Shown here: piece after piece, positions 53,349 to 60,025 of the stretch | Layout: the number at the start of each line of letters is the position of its first letter | Position numbering within the stretch: position 1 is the first letter of the stretch | Virus record (IMG/VR): IMGVR_UViG_3300042889_001503 | Location: 208,438-272,437 of that record | Direction: 5' to 3' (one strand) | DNA: 64,000 nucleotides | DNA from: a virus | The notes under the pieces: model-generated | What the model saw: only the letters and a program-made list of their open reading frames with translations | The model's database searches: none | Told to the model about the DNA's origin: nothing | Made by a program: the position numbers and the translations under genes

Positions 53349-53444
53349 TATATTTATTACCAATGACGAGATACAAACTATACACGCCGAACAATTATAT
53401 TACTTAACAAGTAAGTCCCTATTTTATTTTAGGGACTTTTTTTT
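53349..53444 (+). ncRNA. Candidate short late transcript
   Basis: ATATTTAT (53350-53357) is followed by a 14-codon frame (53364-53408) and a strong terminator (AAGTCCCT-N10-AGGGACTT, 53413-53444). The unit is complete but tiny, so it could encode a micropeptide or be a small RNA. Confidence 0.4.
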
Positions 53445-53480
53445 GCCCATACGTAAACAATTAAAATTAAATATAAAACT

Positions 53481-54308
53481 ATGAAACAAACAAAAACTTA
53501 CCACGAATTGGTACAAAAAATGAGAACGTTCTTTGTAAACAAGAACTTTATTGAGGTTCCATCTCAATCACGATTATCTATTTTAGCTGCTTGCGAAAAT
53601 CCACATTCAGTTAAAACATTTGAATATGGAGGTGAAATTTGGCCGTTACCACAGACAGGACAAATGTGGTTGGAATATGAATTATTGAAAAATCCTGAAT
53701 GGGACGGTGTATTCTGTATATCAACATCATACAGAGAAGAGAAAAATCCAATCCCGGGTCGTCACGAATTAATCTTCCCAATGTTTGAATTTGAATCAAA
53801 AGGAACGATGGAAGATTTGGTTGCATTAGAACTTGAATTGTTACAATTCTTAGGATTTGATTCACCGGTTGAGGTAAACTATGAAGATGTGTGTAAAGAA
53901 TACGGTGGTGTATCCATTTTAGAGGACGAACACGAATCAAGAATGTGGAAAGAAAAAAGTGAGGTTATTTCATTACAAAACTTCCCAATTAGAACAAACC
54001 CATTTTGGAATATGAAACATAATTCAGATAACATCTTCAATAAGGTTGACGTAATCCTTTTTGGGCAAGAAACAATTGGTTCAGCTGAGAGAAGTTGTGA
54101 TGTTGTTAAGATGAGAGAGATGTTCTATACCATAGAAAATGGTGGTTACTCTCAGAAACTATTTGAATTATTTGGGAAAGATAGAGTTGAGAAAGAATTG
54201 GAAGAATTCTTATCTTTGGACTTCTTCCCACGTTTTGGTGCGGGGATTGGTCTAACAAGATTGGCGAGAGCTTACAATATAAATAAAGAATTAGTTGAGA
54301 CATATTAA
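53481..54308 (+). CDS. AsnRS/AspRS-like class II catalytic core without anticodon domain
   Basis: 275 aa. STSYREEKNPIPGRHELIFP and MFEFE form class II motif 2 (R-x-E ... F-x-E), FGQETIGSAERSCD is the subclass IIb loop, and FFPRFGAGIGLTRLARAY is motif 3 (GxGxxR). The OB-fold anticodon domain (about 100 aa) is missing. The size and layout resemble archaeal asparagine synthetases derived from AsnRS/AspRS. It may make Asn or an aminoacyl-adenylate rather than charge tRNA. Confidence 0.82.
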   Translation: MKQTKTYHELVQKMRTFFVNKNFIEVPSQSRLSILAACENPHSVKTFEYGGEIWPLPQTGQMWLEYELLKNPEWDGVFCISTSYREEKNPIPGRHELIFPMFEFESKGTMEDLVALELELLQFLGFDSPVEVNYEDVCKEYGGVSILEDEHESRMWKEKSEVISLQNFPIRTNPFWNMKHNSDNIFNKVDVILFGQETIGSAERSCDVVKMREMFYTIENGGYSQKLFELFGKDRVEKELEEFLSLDFFPRFGAGIGLTRLARAYNINKELVETY

Positions 54309-54316
54309 AATGAATA

Positions 54317-54324
54317 GTATTTAT
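54317..54324 (+). promoter_or_regulatory. Late-promoter-like motif AGTATTTAT
   Basis: Variant core, 4 nt before the ATG at 54329. Confidence 0.5.
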
Positions 54325-54328
54325 TACT

Positions 54329-54526
54329 ATGAAGAAATTTTTAACATTTTTAATAATATGGATTGGTAGTAATTTGGCAGTACCTTTTTGGGTTGTTGGT
54401 CACGTTCATTTAAGTTTGAATATCTATAAAGATATTTATGAAATCTTGGCTTCTTGTGGTATGAACATATTAGTTTTGTTGGCTTTTTGGTTTGAATGGA
54501 AAAAAGAGAAAAAAAAAGAAAATTAA
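54329..54526 (+). CDS. Small two-span membrane protein
   Basis: 65 aa. Two helices (LTFLIIWIGSNLAVPFWVVG; ILASCGMNILVLLAFWF) and a Lys/Glu tail (EWKKEKKKEN). Size and topology would also suit a small holin. Confidence 0.65.
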   Translation: MKKFLTFLIIWIGSNLAVPFWVVGHVHLSLNIYKDIYEILASCGMNILVLLAFWFEWKKEKKKEN

Positions 54527-54550
54527 TTTTGAAATGTCATAAAGATTATT

Positions 54551-54558
54551 TAATTTTG
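54551..54558 (+). promoter_or_regulatory. -7 element TAATTTTG, leaderless start
   Basis: TAnnTTTG ending 4 nt before the ATG at 54563. Confidence 0.6.
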
Positions 54559-54562
54559 TCCT

Positions 54563-54742
54563 ATGAGTAAAGTAGTAAAAGAAATAGGGAAAAAATGGGA
54601 ACAAGTTTATGATGATATAGACGAGACGATTATTTGGAGATACGACACTTCAAAAAGCACATTTGGACCGTATGAGGTCGAAATAAAATATAAACGACCG
54701 GTGGTTAAAACCAAGAAGGTAATAAGGAAAGTCACAATATAG
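54563..54742 (+). CDS. Small basic hypothetical protein
   Basis: 59 aa. KKWEQVYDDIDETIIWRYDT then a basic end (KYKRPVVKTKKVIRKVTI). Its own promoter; the stop lies in the terminator loop. Confidence 0.58.
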   Translation: MSKVVKEIGKKWEQVYDDIDETIIWRYDTSKSTFGPYEVEIKYKRPVVKTKKVIRKVTI

Positions 54743-54753
54743 TGACTTTTTTT
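54728..54753 (+). terminator. Rho-independent terminator
   Basis: AAAGTCAC-aatata-GTGACTTT with T run; overlaps the last codons of the gene. Confidence 0.82.
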
Positions 54754-54763
54754 GGTTTATAAA

Positions 54764-54771
54764 ATATTTAT
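54764..54771 (+). promoter_or_regulatory. Late-promoter-like motif AATATTTAT
   Basis: Ends 5 nt before the ATG at 54777. Confidence 0.5.
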
Positions 54772-54776
54772 GAATT

Positions 54777-54959
54777 ATGGAACAAACAAGAATGTCAGAA
54801 ATTAATCAACTATTTGAGGAAATTAAAAGTCAAACTAAATTGAAAGAAGTTAAACCTTTATTAGTTGAATTGGAAGAAATAATTACCAAAAAAGAGGAAT
54901 CAAATCAAAATAAAGTTATCCAACTACAACAGGAAATCAATCGACTTAGTCATCTGTAA
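54777..54959 (+). CDS. Coiled-coil protein, possibly frameshift-truncated
   Basis: 60 aa, all helical heptads (EINQLFEEIKSQTKLKEVKP; LVELEEIITKKEESNQNKVI). After the stop, the -1 frame stays open from 54950 to 55120 and would add a 56-residue Asn/Ser/Thr-rich tail (STPKTNNSTTPNYNNSTRNQ). No slippery heptamer is visible, so an indel or a decayed tail is as likely as programmed shifting. Confidence 0.62.
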   Translation: MEQTRMSEINQLFEEIKSQTKLKEVKPLLVELEEIITKKEESNQNKVIQLQQEINRLSHL

Positions 54960-55163
54960 CATCCGGTGATAATTCTACACCAAAAACTAATAACTCCACA
55001 ACACCAAATTATAATAACTCCACAAGGAATCAGGTTGGGTATACCCATAATTCACAACTTCAGGGGTATAATAATCAAATTTCACCAATTATACCTAATT
55101 TTCACGGTTTACCAATATAACACAAAAAAAAATAAAAGAAATAGTTAATACAATTATTTGTTG

Positions 55164-55171
55164 ATATTTAT
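55164..55171 (+). promoter_or_regulatory. Late-promoter-like motif GATATTTAT
   Basis: Thirty nt before the ATG at 55202; longer leader than usual. Confidence 0.45.
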
Positions 55172-55201
55172 TAGTAACCAAATCTATAAAACACAACAAT
55201 T

Positions 55202-56323
55202 ATGAAAAACCTATCAAAAGAAGAATTATTAAGCCGTCTTGAGGCAATTAACAGAAGTAATGCTATTATTTATTTCGATTTATCGGGAATTATATTAGGT
55301 GTTAATGACATTTTTTTGGTGGCAATGGGGTATGGAATCGGTAATCACGATGAACTTATTGGTAAACACCATAGTACTTTTGTATGTGAAGAATATGCAA
55401 AGTCACCTGAATATGAAAAATTTTGGGACATATTAAGAAGTGGTAAGTACTACCAGGGAGAATTTGAAAGGAGAAGAAAAGATAGAAGTCTTATAAATCT
55501 TCAAGCGACTTATAATCCTATTTTTGATGATAGTGGTAAGATTACTAAAATAATGAAAATCGCTACTGACATTACGTCAATTGTTGATAGCAAGAAACAA
55601 ATAGACGCAATTAACCGAAGTACTGCTCTTATTAATTTTAATACAGATGGATTTATATTAGATGTAAATTCTATATTTTTAGAAACTATGGGGTATAAAC
55701 CCAACGAAAAAAATAATTTAATAGGGAAACATCACAGTGTTTTTGTAAGTTACGAGTATTCAAAGTCCGATGAGTATATTAAGTTTTGGGAAAATCTAAG
55801 AAAGGGTAAGTTTTTTGATGGAATATTTGAAAGAAGAAAAGTAGATGGTTCTATTGTTTATTTACAGGCATCTTATAATCCTGTGGTTGACAGTAAAGGA
55901 AATATTACTGAAGTAGTTAAAATTGCGACAGATATTACTGAGTCAGTAAATAATAAGAAAAAAATAAATGAACTTACGACTAATTTGACAATTGAGTTGG
56001 AAAACTCTCAAAAACTTAAACACTCAATTGAATTAGAAAAAAATGCCGCTCTGAATGATTTAGATGTAGTATTGAAAAAGAGTCAAAATGAGTTAATAAA
56101 AATAATTGTTAAATGTGCATTGGCTGTTATAGTTGGTGTTGGTATTGTGACAACTATGTTATATTGGGTGGCTATTGTGACAAATCAAGATACACAAATT
56201 ATTGGTTCAACTTGGTCAAATATGTTTAGTGTATTATTAACTAACGCATTTTCAATCGTTGGTACAATTATGGGAATTAAATACGCCACGCAGGATGGTA
56301 GTAATAAACCCTCAAGTAATTAA
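55202..56323 (+). CDS. Double-PAS membrane protein
   Basis: 373 aa. Two tandem PAS domains (about residues 14-130 and 136-250) with near-parallel motifs: AIIYFDLSGIILGVNDIFL / ALINFNTDGFILDVNSIFL, LIGKHHSTFVCEEYAKSPEY / LIGKHHSVFVSYEYSKSDEY, and KIMKIATDIT / EVVKIATDIT. This is the PAS type found in chemoreceptors and Aer. Then a coiled coil (about 255-300) and two membrane helices (IIVKCALAVIVGVGIVTTML; FSVLLTNAFSIVGTIMGI). No kinase or chemotaxis signalling domain follows. It may titrate or tune host sensing. Confidence 0.85.
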   Translation: MKNLSKEELLSRLEAINRSNAIIYFDLSGIILGVNDIFLVAMGYGIGNHDELIGKHHSTFVCEEYAKSPEYEKFWDILRSGKYYQGEFERRRKDRSLINLQATYNPIFDDSGKITKIMKIATDITSIVDSKKQIDAINRSTALINFNTDGFILDVNSIFLETMGYKPNEKNNLIGKHHSVFVSYEYSKSDEYIKFWENLRKGKFFDGIFERRKVDGSIVYLQASYNPVVDSKGNITEVVKIATDITESVNNKKKINELTTNLTIELENSQKLKHSIELEKNAALNDLDVVLKKSQNELIKIIVKCALAVIVGVGIVTTMLYWVAIVTNQDTQIIGSTWSNMFSVLLTNAFSIVGTIMGIKYATQDGSNKPSSN

Positions 56324-56359
56324 AATTTACCACAAATAACTAAAATTGAATTGTCTTTG

Positions 56360-56367
56360 ATATTTAT
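56360..56367 (+). promoter_or_regulatory. Late-promoter-like motif GATATTTAT
   Basis: Thirty-one nt before the ATG at 56399. Confidence 0.5.
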
Positions 56368-56398
56368 ATTAATAAACTAATTAAATATCAAAGACAAT

Positions 56399-57223
56399 AT
56401 GTTATTAAAAGTAGGGTCGAAAGGTGACGACGTAAAAAAACTACAAACAAAATTAGGGACAACCTCTGATGGTAATTTTGGTCCCGGTACCGAGAAATTG
56501 GTTAAAGAATGGCAAACCAAAAACGGATTAACTGCTGACGGAATAGTTGGTGAAGGAACTTGGAAAAAAATGTTTCCGGGTGAGATAATCAAAGAAGATG
56601 TTGTGATTCCAACAGGTGGTCCATTTAAATTAGAAAAATTAAAAGGACATATCCCTGAATCAGTAATTGCTCAGATTCCGGACACAGCAAAAAAATTCAA
56701 CATTACTAATCCATTAAGATTAGCTCACTTCTTAGCTCAATGTGGTCACGAATCAGGTGGATTCAAATCAGTGTCGGAAAACTTAAATTATTCAGCAAAA
56801 GGTTTAAAAGACACATTTAAAAAATATTTTATAAGTGAAGCTGCGGCAACACCTTACGCAAAAAACCCTGAAAAAATCGCATCAAAAGTATATGGTGGAA
56901 GAATGGGTAATGGTGATGAATCTACAAAGGAAGGTTATAAATTCAGAGGTAGAGGATATATCCAATTAACTGGTAAAGACAACTATAAAAATTTCACTAA
57001 ATTCATCGGAGAAGATTGTATTGGAAATCCTGATTTAGTTGCAACAAAATATCCGTTAGCGTCTGCGGCATTCTTCTTTGACTCAAATAAATTATGGTCT
57101 ATTTGTGATAAAGGCTCGGATGATGCTACGGTAACGTCGGTTACTAAAAGAGTAAATGGTGGAACCATTGGTTTACCTGACAGAATTAAACACTTTAAAG
57201 AATATTATAACTTATTAAAATAA
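56399..57223 (+). CDS. Endolysin: peptidoglycan-binding domain + GH19
   Basis: 274 aa. Residues 1-62 are a PG_binding_1 domain (LKVGSKGDDVKKLQTKLGT, DGNFGPGTEKLVKEWQ, GLTADGIVGEGTW). Residues 85-274 match GH19 lysozyme/chitinase: HFLAQCGHESGGFKSVSENL with catalytic Glu, KFRGRGYIQLTGKDNYKNF, and VTKRVNGGTIGLPDRIKHF. Degrades cell-wall glycan at lysis. No signal peptide, so it needs a holin. Confidence 0.92.
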   Translation: MLLKVGSKGDDVKKLQTKLGTTSDGNFGPGTEKLVKEWQTKNGLTADGIVGEGTWKKMFPGEIIKEDVVIPTGGPFKLEKLKGHIPESVIAQIPDTAKKFNITNPLRLAHFLAQCGHESGGFKSVSENLNYSAKGLKDTFKKYFISEAAATPYAKNPEKIASKVYGGRMGNGDESTKEGYKFRGRGYIQLTGKDNYKNFTKFIGEDCIGNPDLVATKYPLASAAFFFDSNKLWSICDKGSDDATVTSVTKRVNGGTIGLPDRIKHFKEYYNLLK

Positions 57224-57240
57224 TTTTATATATTTACGGT

Positions 57241-57248
57241 ATATTTAT
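57241..57248 (+). promoter_or_regulatory. Late-promoter-like motif GTATATTTAT
   Basis: Eighteen nt before the ATG at 57267. Confidence 0.5.
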
Positions 57249-57266
57249 AATAAAAAACAATTAAAA

Positions 57267-58145
57267 ATGAATAAGAAATTAATTAAAGAAGACATTGCAA
57301 ATATGAAATACCTTTTTGGTTATAAACCGGGAAGAGTTATTTCTGAACAAGATATTGATTACACTACTGACGATTATTTAGATACTAACGACACTGAATT
57401 AGAAGAAAGTAACCCATTCAAAATTGGTGGGGGATTTGAAGATTACAATTTCCCTGATAAATTAAAAGATAGATTAAGTGACATTTATGATTTATTAGAT
57501 GAAGTAATGGAAGACCCGGATAACGACCCATCTGATTATTCAGATATGTATGATTTTGCGGGTGTAATAATTAGTCAAGTCTTAAATAAATTACGTGATG
57601 AATTTGGTGAGGATTTTGAAGAATACGAAGATGATGTTGATGATTATCTTAGAAATAATGAAGATGAAACAATATTTGATTTTTATAATAGTCGTTCAGG
57701 TTTTGACGATGAAGATGATGAAGATGAATTTGATGAGGATATGAATGAACAATATGACAACCAAAATGGTATGAATTGGGTTCAAAATACTACAATGGAT
57801 AGACAAAGTCCAATAGATGATGACAATGATGTTGAAGGGGGTGTGATATCAATCCTTAAAAAACATCGTTTACTTGATAACGTAGTAGAACCGGATGATG
57901 CAAGAATATTACTTAGAAATCAATCATCTGAAGTTGTTCAAAAGATTTTATCACTTTTACCTTCATTTACTGAATTAGGGTTTTTAGCGTTTATAAATTG
58001 TGAATCAGCAGATTTTTCTGATGTGGACATTTGTAGTTTACCTAACTTAGCTTTTATAAACTTAAATGGTACTGAAAATAATTTTGAAGAACAAGATTAT
58101 GAATGTGCTAACACAGAAGATTCACCTTTTTATTTCCTTGAATAG
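57267..58145 (+). CDS. Acidic leader-peptide protein (MKYLFGY...VISEQ type)
   Basis: 292 aa. N-terminal NKKLIKEDIANMKYLFGYKP then GRVISEQ: two candidate sites (I-K-E, I-S-E), of which the VISE|Q one fits a style I recall from phage structural proteins. Then a long Asp/Glu-rich region (DEDDEDEFDEDMNEQYDNQN) and a C-terminal region with leucine-repeat character (LPSFTELGFLAFINCESADF, LPNLAFINLNGTENNF). Possibly an abundant internal head protein. Confidence 0.75.
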   Translation: MNKKLIKEDIANMKYLFGYKPGRVISEQDIDYTTDDYLDTNDTELEESNPFKIGGGFEDYNFPDKLKDRLSDIYDLLDEVMEDPDNDPSDYSDMYDFAGVIISQVLNKLRDEFGEDFEEYEDDVDDYLRNNEDETIFDFYNSRSGFDDEDDEDEFDEDMNEQYDNQNGMNWVQNTTMDRQSPIDDDNDVEGGVISILKKHRLLDNVVEPDDARILLRNQSSEVVQKILSLLPSFTELGFLAFINCESADFSDVDICSLPNLAFINLNGTENNFEEQDYECANTEDSPFYFLE

Positions 58146-58160
58146 ATATTAAAAAAATAA

Positions 58161-58184
58161 AACCCCCAATTTAGGGGGTTTTTT
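58161..58184. terminator. Bidirectional terminator
   Basis: AACCCCC-aattta-GGGGGTT between convergent genes. Confidence 0.87.
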
Positions 58185-58186
58185 AT

Positions 58187-58879
58187 TTAAGATAAGTCTT
58201 TGGACATATTGATTGCAGCTTGTAAAGCCATTCCCATATCCTCAATTACTAATTTACCACGTTTCTTATATGGTATAACATAAGATATACCGGATTCTCT
58301 CATCCATTTTTTATCTAACTTGTCAGATTTACCATATAATTCAAGATACTTATATTCCCAACCAGCCCATTCCCACTCTTCGTAGTCTTCTTCTTTTGGT
58401 TTATAGTCGGCATCAAATAATCTATCCCCAATTTTAAATGTTTGACCTCCTCTGTGTGTATATCCGTGGTAACCAATTAGTTTATTATTATCGTCATATA
58501 CTTCAGCAACTCCGTGAGGATATTCCTCACAAACTTTCATTTTGTTTTGGTAATACCACCAACCACGTTCAATATCACCAACATATTCATCATCTTTGGT
58601 TAAAAATGAATTTGGTAAATGTTGTTCTCTTTTTAATTCTGGGGTATCTCCAAAATAATGAGAACCAATTTTTCCTCCGGTATATTTTTGTATAAAATAA
58701 ATACATTCCGGATTTATTAACCACCCATTTAAATCTCGGTGTGGAGTAATTCGGGACACTAGTTTTGTGAAACCTAAATTAATGTGAATTTTGTTTAATT
58801 TAGATTTTCCGGTATATTCAGGGTATTTTTCAAACTTTAATTTGATTTTCCCAATGTAGGGAGTTGTATTTTTTATCAT
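58187..58879 (-). CDS. Hypothetical protein
   Basis: 230 aa from the ATG at 58879; the extension to 58954 overlaps the divergent gene. Tyr/Trp-rich (DYEEWEWAGWEYKYLELYGK), GVAEVYDDNNKLIGYHGYTH, basic start (YIGKIKLKFEKYPEYTGKSK). No family recognised. Confidence 0.74.
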   Translation of the reverse strand: MIKNTTPYIGKIKLKFEKYPEYTGKSKLNKIHINLGFTKLVSRITPHRDLNGWLINPECIYFIQKYTGGKIGSHYFGDTPELKREQHLPNSFLTKDDEYVGDIERGWWYYQNKMKVCEEYPHGVAEVYDDNNKLIGYHGYTHRGGQTFKIGDRLFDADYKPKEEDYEEWEWAGWEYKYLELYGKSDKLDKKWMRESGISYVIPYKKRGKLVIEDMGMALQAAINMSKDLS

Positions 58880-58915
58880 AATATAAAATTTTATGTAATG
58901 ATATGAAATTTCAAA

Positions 58916-58923
58916 GTATTTAT
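58916..58923 (+). promoter_or_regulatory. Late-promoter-like motif AGTATTTAT
   Basis: Variant core, 4 nt before the ATG at 58928. Confidence 0.5.
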
Positions 58924-58927
58924 CAAT

Positions 58928-59167
58928 ATGAAAATTAGAATAACTGAATCGCAAATAAAAAAAATCGAAGAAGGTATCTTTTGGGATGAGGAGAACTTAA
59001 ATGCGTTAAAAGGTATTACGGGAACCAAACAACAAAAAGAAGTCTTTAATGTTGAGGTAATAGAACCATTTTCAATAACATTGACGGATTCAATTCAATA
59101 TCATAGATTAGTTTATATATTAAGAACAAATGGTGTTAAATTTAAAGCTAAGGTTGATAAAATATGA
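58928..59167 (+). CDS. Leader-peptide protein (IRITES)
   Basis: 79 aa. Leader MKIRITESQIKKIEEGIFWD; then a small beta domain (FNVEVIEPFSITLTDSIQYH). Overlaps the next gene by 4 nt. Confidence 0.74.
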   Translation: MKIRITESQIKKIEEGIFWDEENLNALKGITGTKQQKEVFNVEVIEPFSITLTDSIQYHRLVYILRTNGVKFKAKVDKI

Positions 59168-59622
59168 AACTAATAATTACAGAAAGTCAGTATAGAAAAA
59201 TAATCAAAGAAGATACTCAATTAGAATACACTAGTGAATTTTTGGATGGTGTTACGGTTGTTGTGGTATTTGAGGATGACCCATTATACGAACAAGTTAA
59301 AGGATACTTTGAGGAGTATGGGTTTGGGTTTATGGTTCCCGGTAAGAATTTAATCATTATTGATGGTGAAATATTAGTGGGACAACCGGACGCTAAAAGT
59401 GTTTTAAAATTTATTGAAGCTCACGAGGTTACCCACGTATTATTAAGTCACGATGGTCCAAGAGATGAGAAAGATGAGTTGGAGGCTGACTTGGGAGCTT
59501 ACCTATTATTACAAGATAAAGGATATTACGAATCAATCCGAACATTACTAGACCACTTCCAAGAAAGACACGGAGTTGAGTTTGATGAGAGTATGTTGGA
59601 CGATATAAAAAATAGAATGTAA
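59164..59622 (+). CDS. Zinc metallopeptidase (HEVTH) with leader
   Basis: 152 aa. Leader MKLIITESQYRKIIKEDTQ (sites after I-T-E and I-K-E). FIEAHEVTHVLLSHDG is HExxH; KDELEADLGAYLLLQDKGYY supplies the E-x-x-A third-ligand helix as in IrrE/ImmA (M78-like) peptidases. With 37108 it is one of two leader-bearing zincins. The substrate is unknown. Confidence 0.78.
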   Translation: MKLIITESQYRKIIKEDTQLEYTSEFLDGVTVVVVFEDDPLYEQVKGYFEEYGFGFMVPGKNLIIIDGEILVGQPDAKSVLKFIEAHEVTHVLLSHDGPRDEKDELEADLGAYLLLQDKGYYESIRTLLDHFQERHGVEFDESMLDDIKNRM

Positions 59623-59634
59623 AAAAAAACAATT

Positions 59635-59889
59635 ATGACAGAAATAAATTACCCTTCAGAAAAAACGTATTTCATTGGATATAATGAAAACGATGATAAT
59701 GTTCATTATGGAATAATAGATGTTGACCAATGTATGGTGACAGGAAAAGAAACCGTTTATACAACAACAGTGGAACAGGAATATATTGACGAATTATTAG
59801 TTCATAATATAATATATGAAGATACTTTACCAAAATCGTTGGATTTACCTGAAGGTTTATCTGGATTGACTCACACTTTAACAATTTAA
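59635..59889 (+). CDS. Small acidic hypothetical protein
   Basis: 84 aa. YFIGYNENDDNVHYGIIDVD, then CMVTGKETVYTTTVEQEY. No family recognised. Confidence 0.68.
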   Translation: MTEINYPSEKTYFIGYNENDDNVHYGIIDVDQCMVTGKETVYTTTVEQEYIDELLVHNIIYEDTLPKSLDLPEGLSGLTHTLTI

Positions 59890-59916
59890 ACACAATACCT
59901 GACAAAATAACAAACT

Positions 59917-59941
59917 AACCTGACATCTTGTCAGGTTTTTT
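59917..59941 (+). terminator. Rho-independent terminator
   Basis: AACCTGACA-tct-TGTCAGGTT with T run. Confidence 0.9.
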
Positions 59942-60025
59942 GTTTTGGCACGATTTTGATAAAATGAGATTTGTGCTTGACACATTATAAATTAATATAT
60001 ATACTTTAACAAAACTTATTAAACT

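Noticed and set aside
54940-54960. Programmed -1 frameshift signal
   Set aside because: No X-XXY-YYZ slippery heptamer or downstream pseudoknot is visible near the shift point; an indel is simpler.
54966-55148. Separate 60-aa gene downstream of the coiled-coil gene
   Set aside because: It lacks an ATG-associated promoter, and the other frame over the same bases (Asn/Ser/Thr-rich) looks more like real protein.
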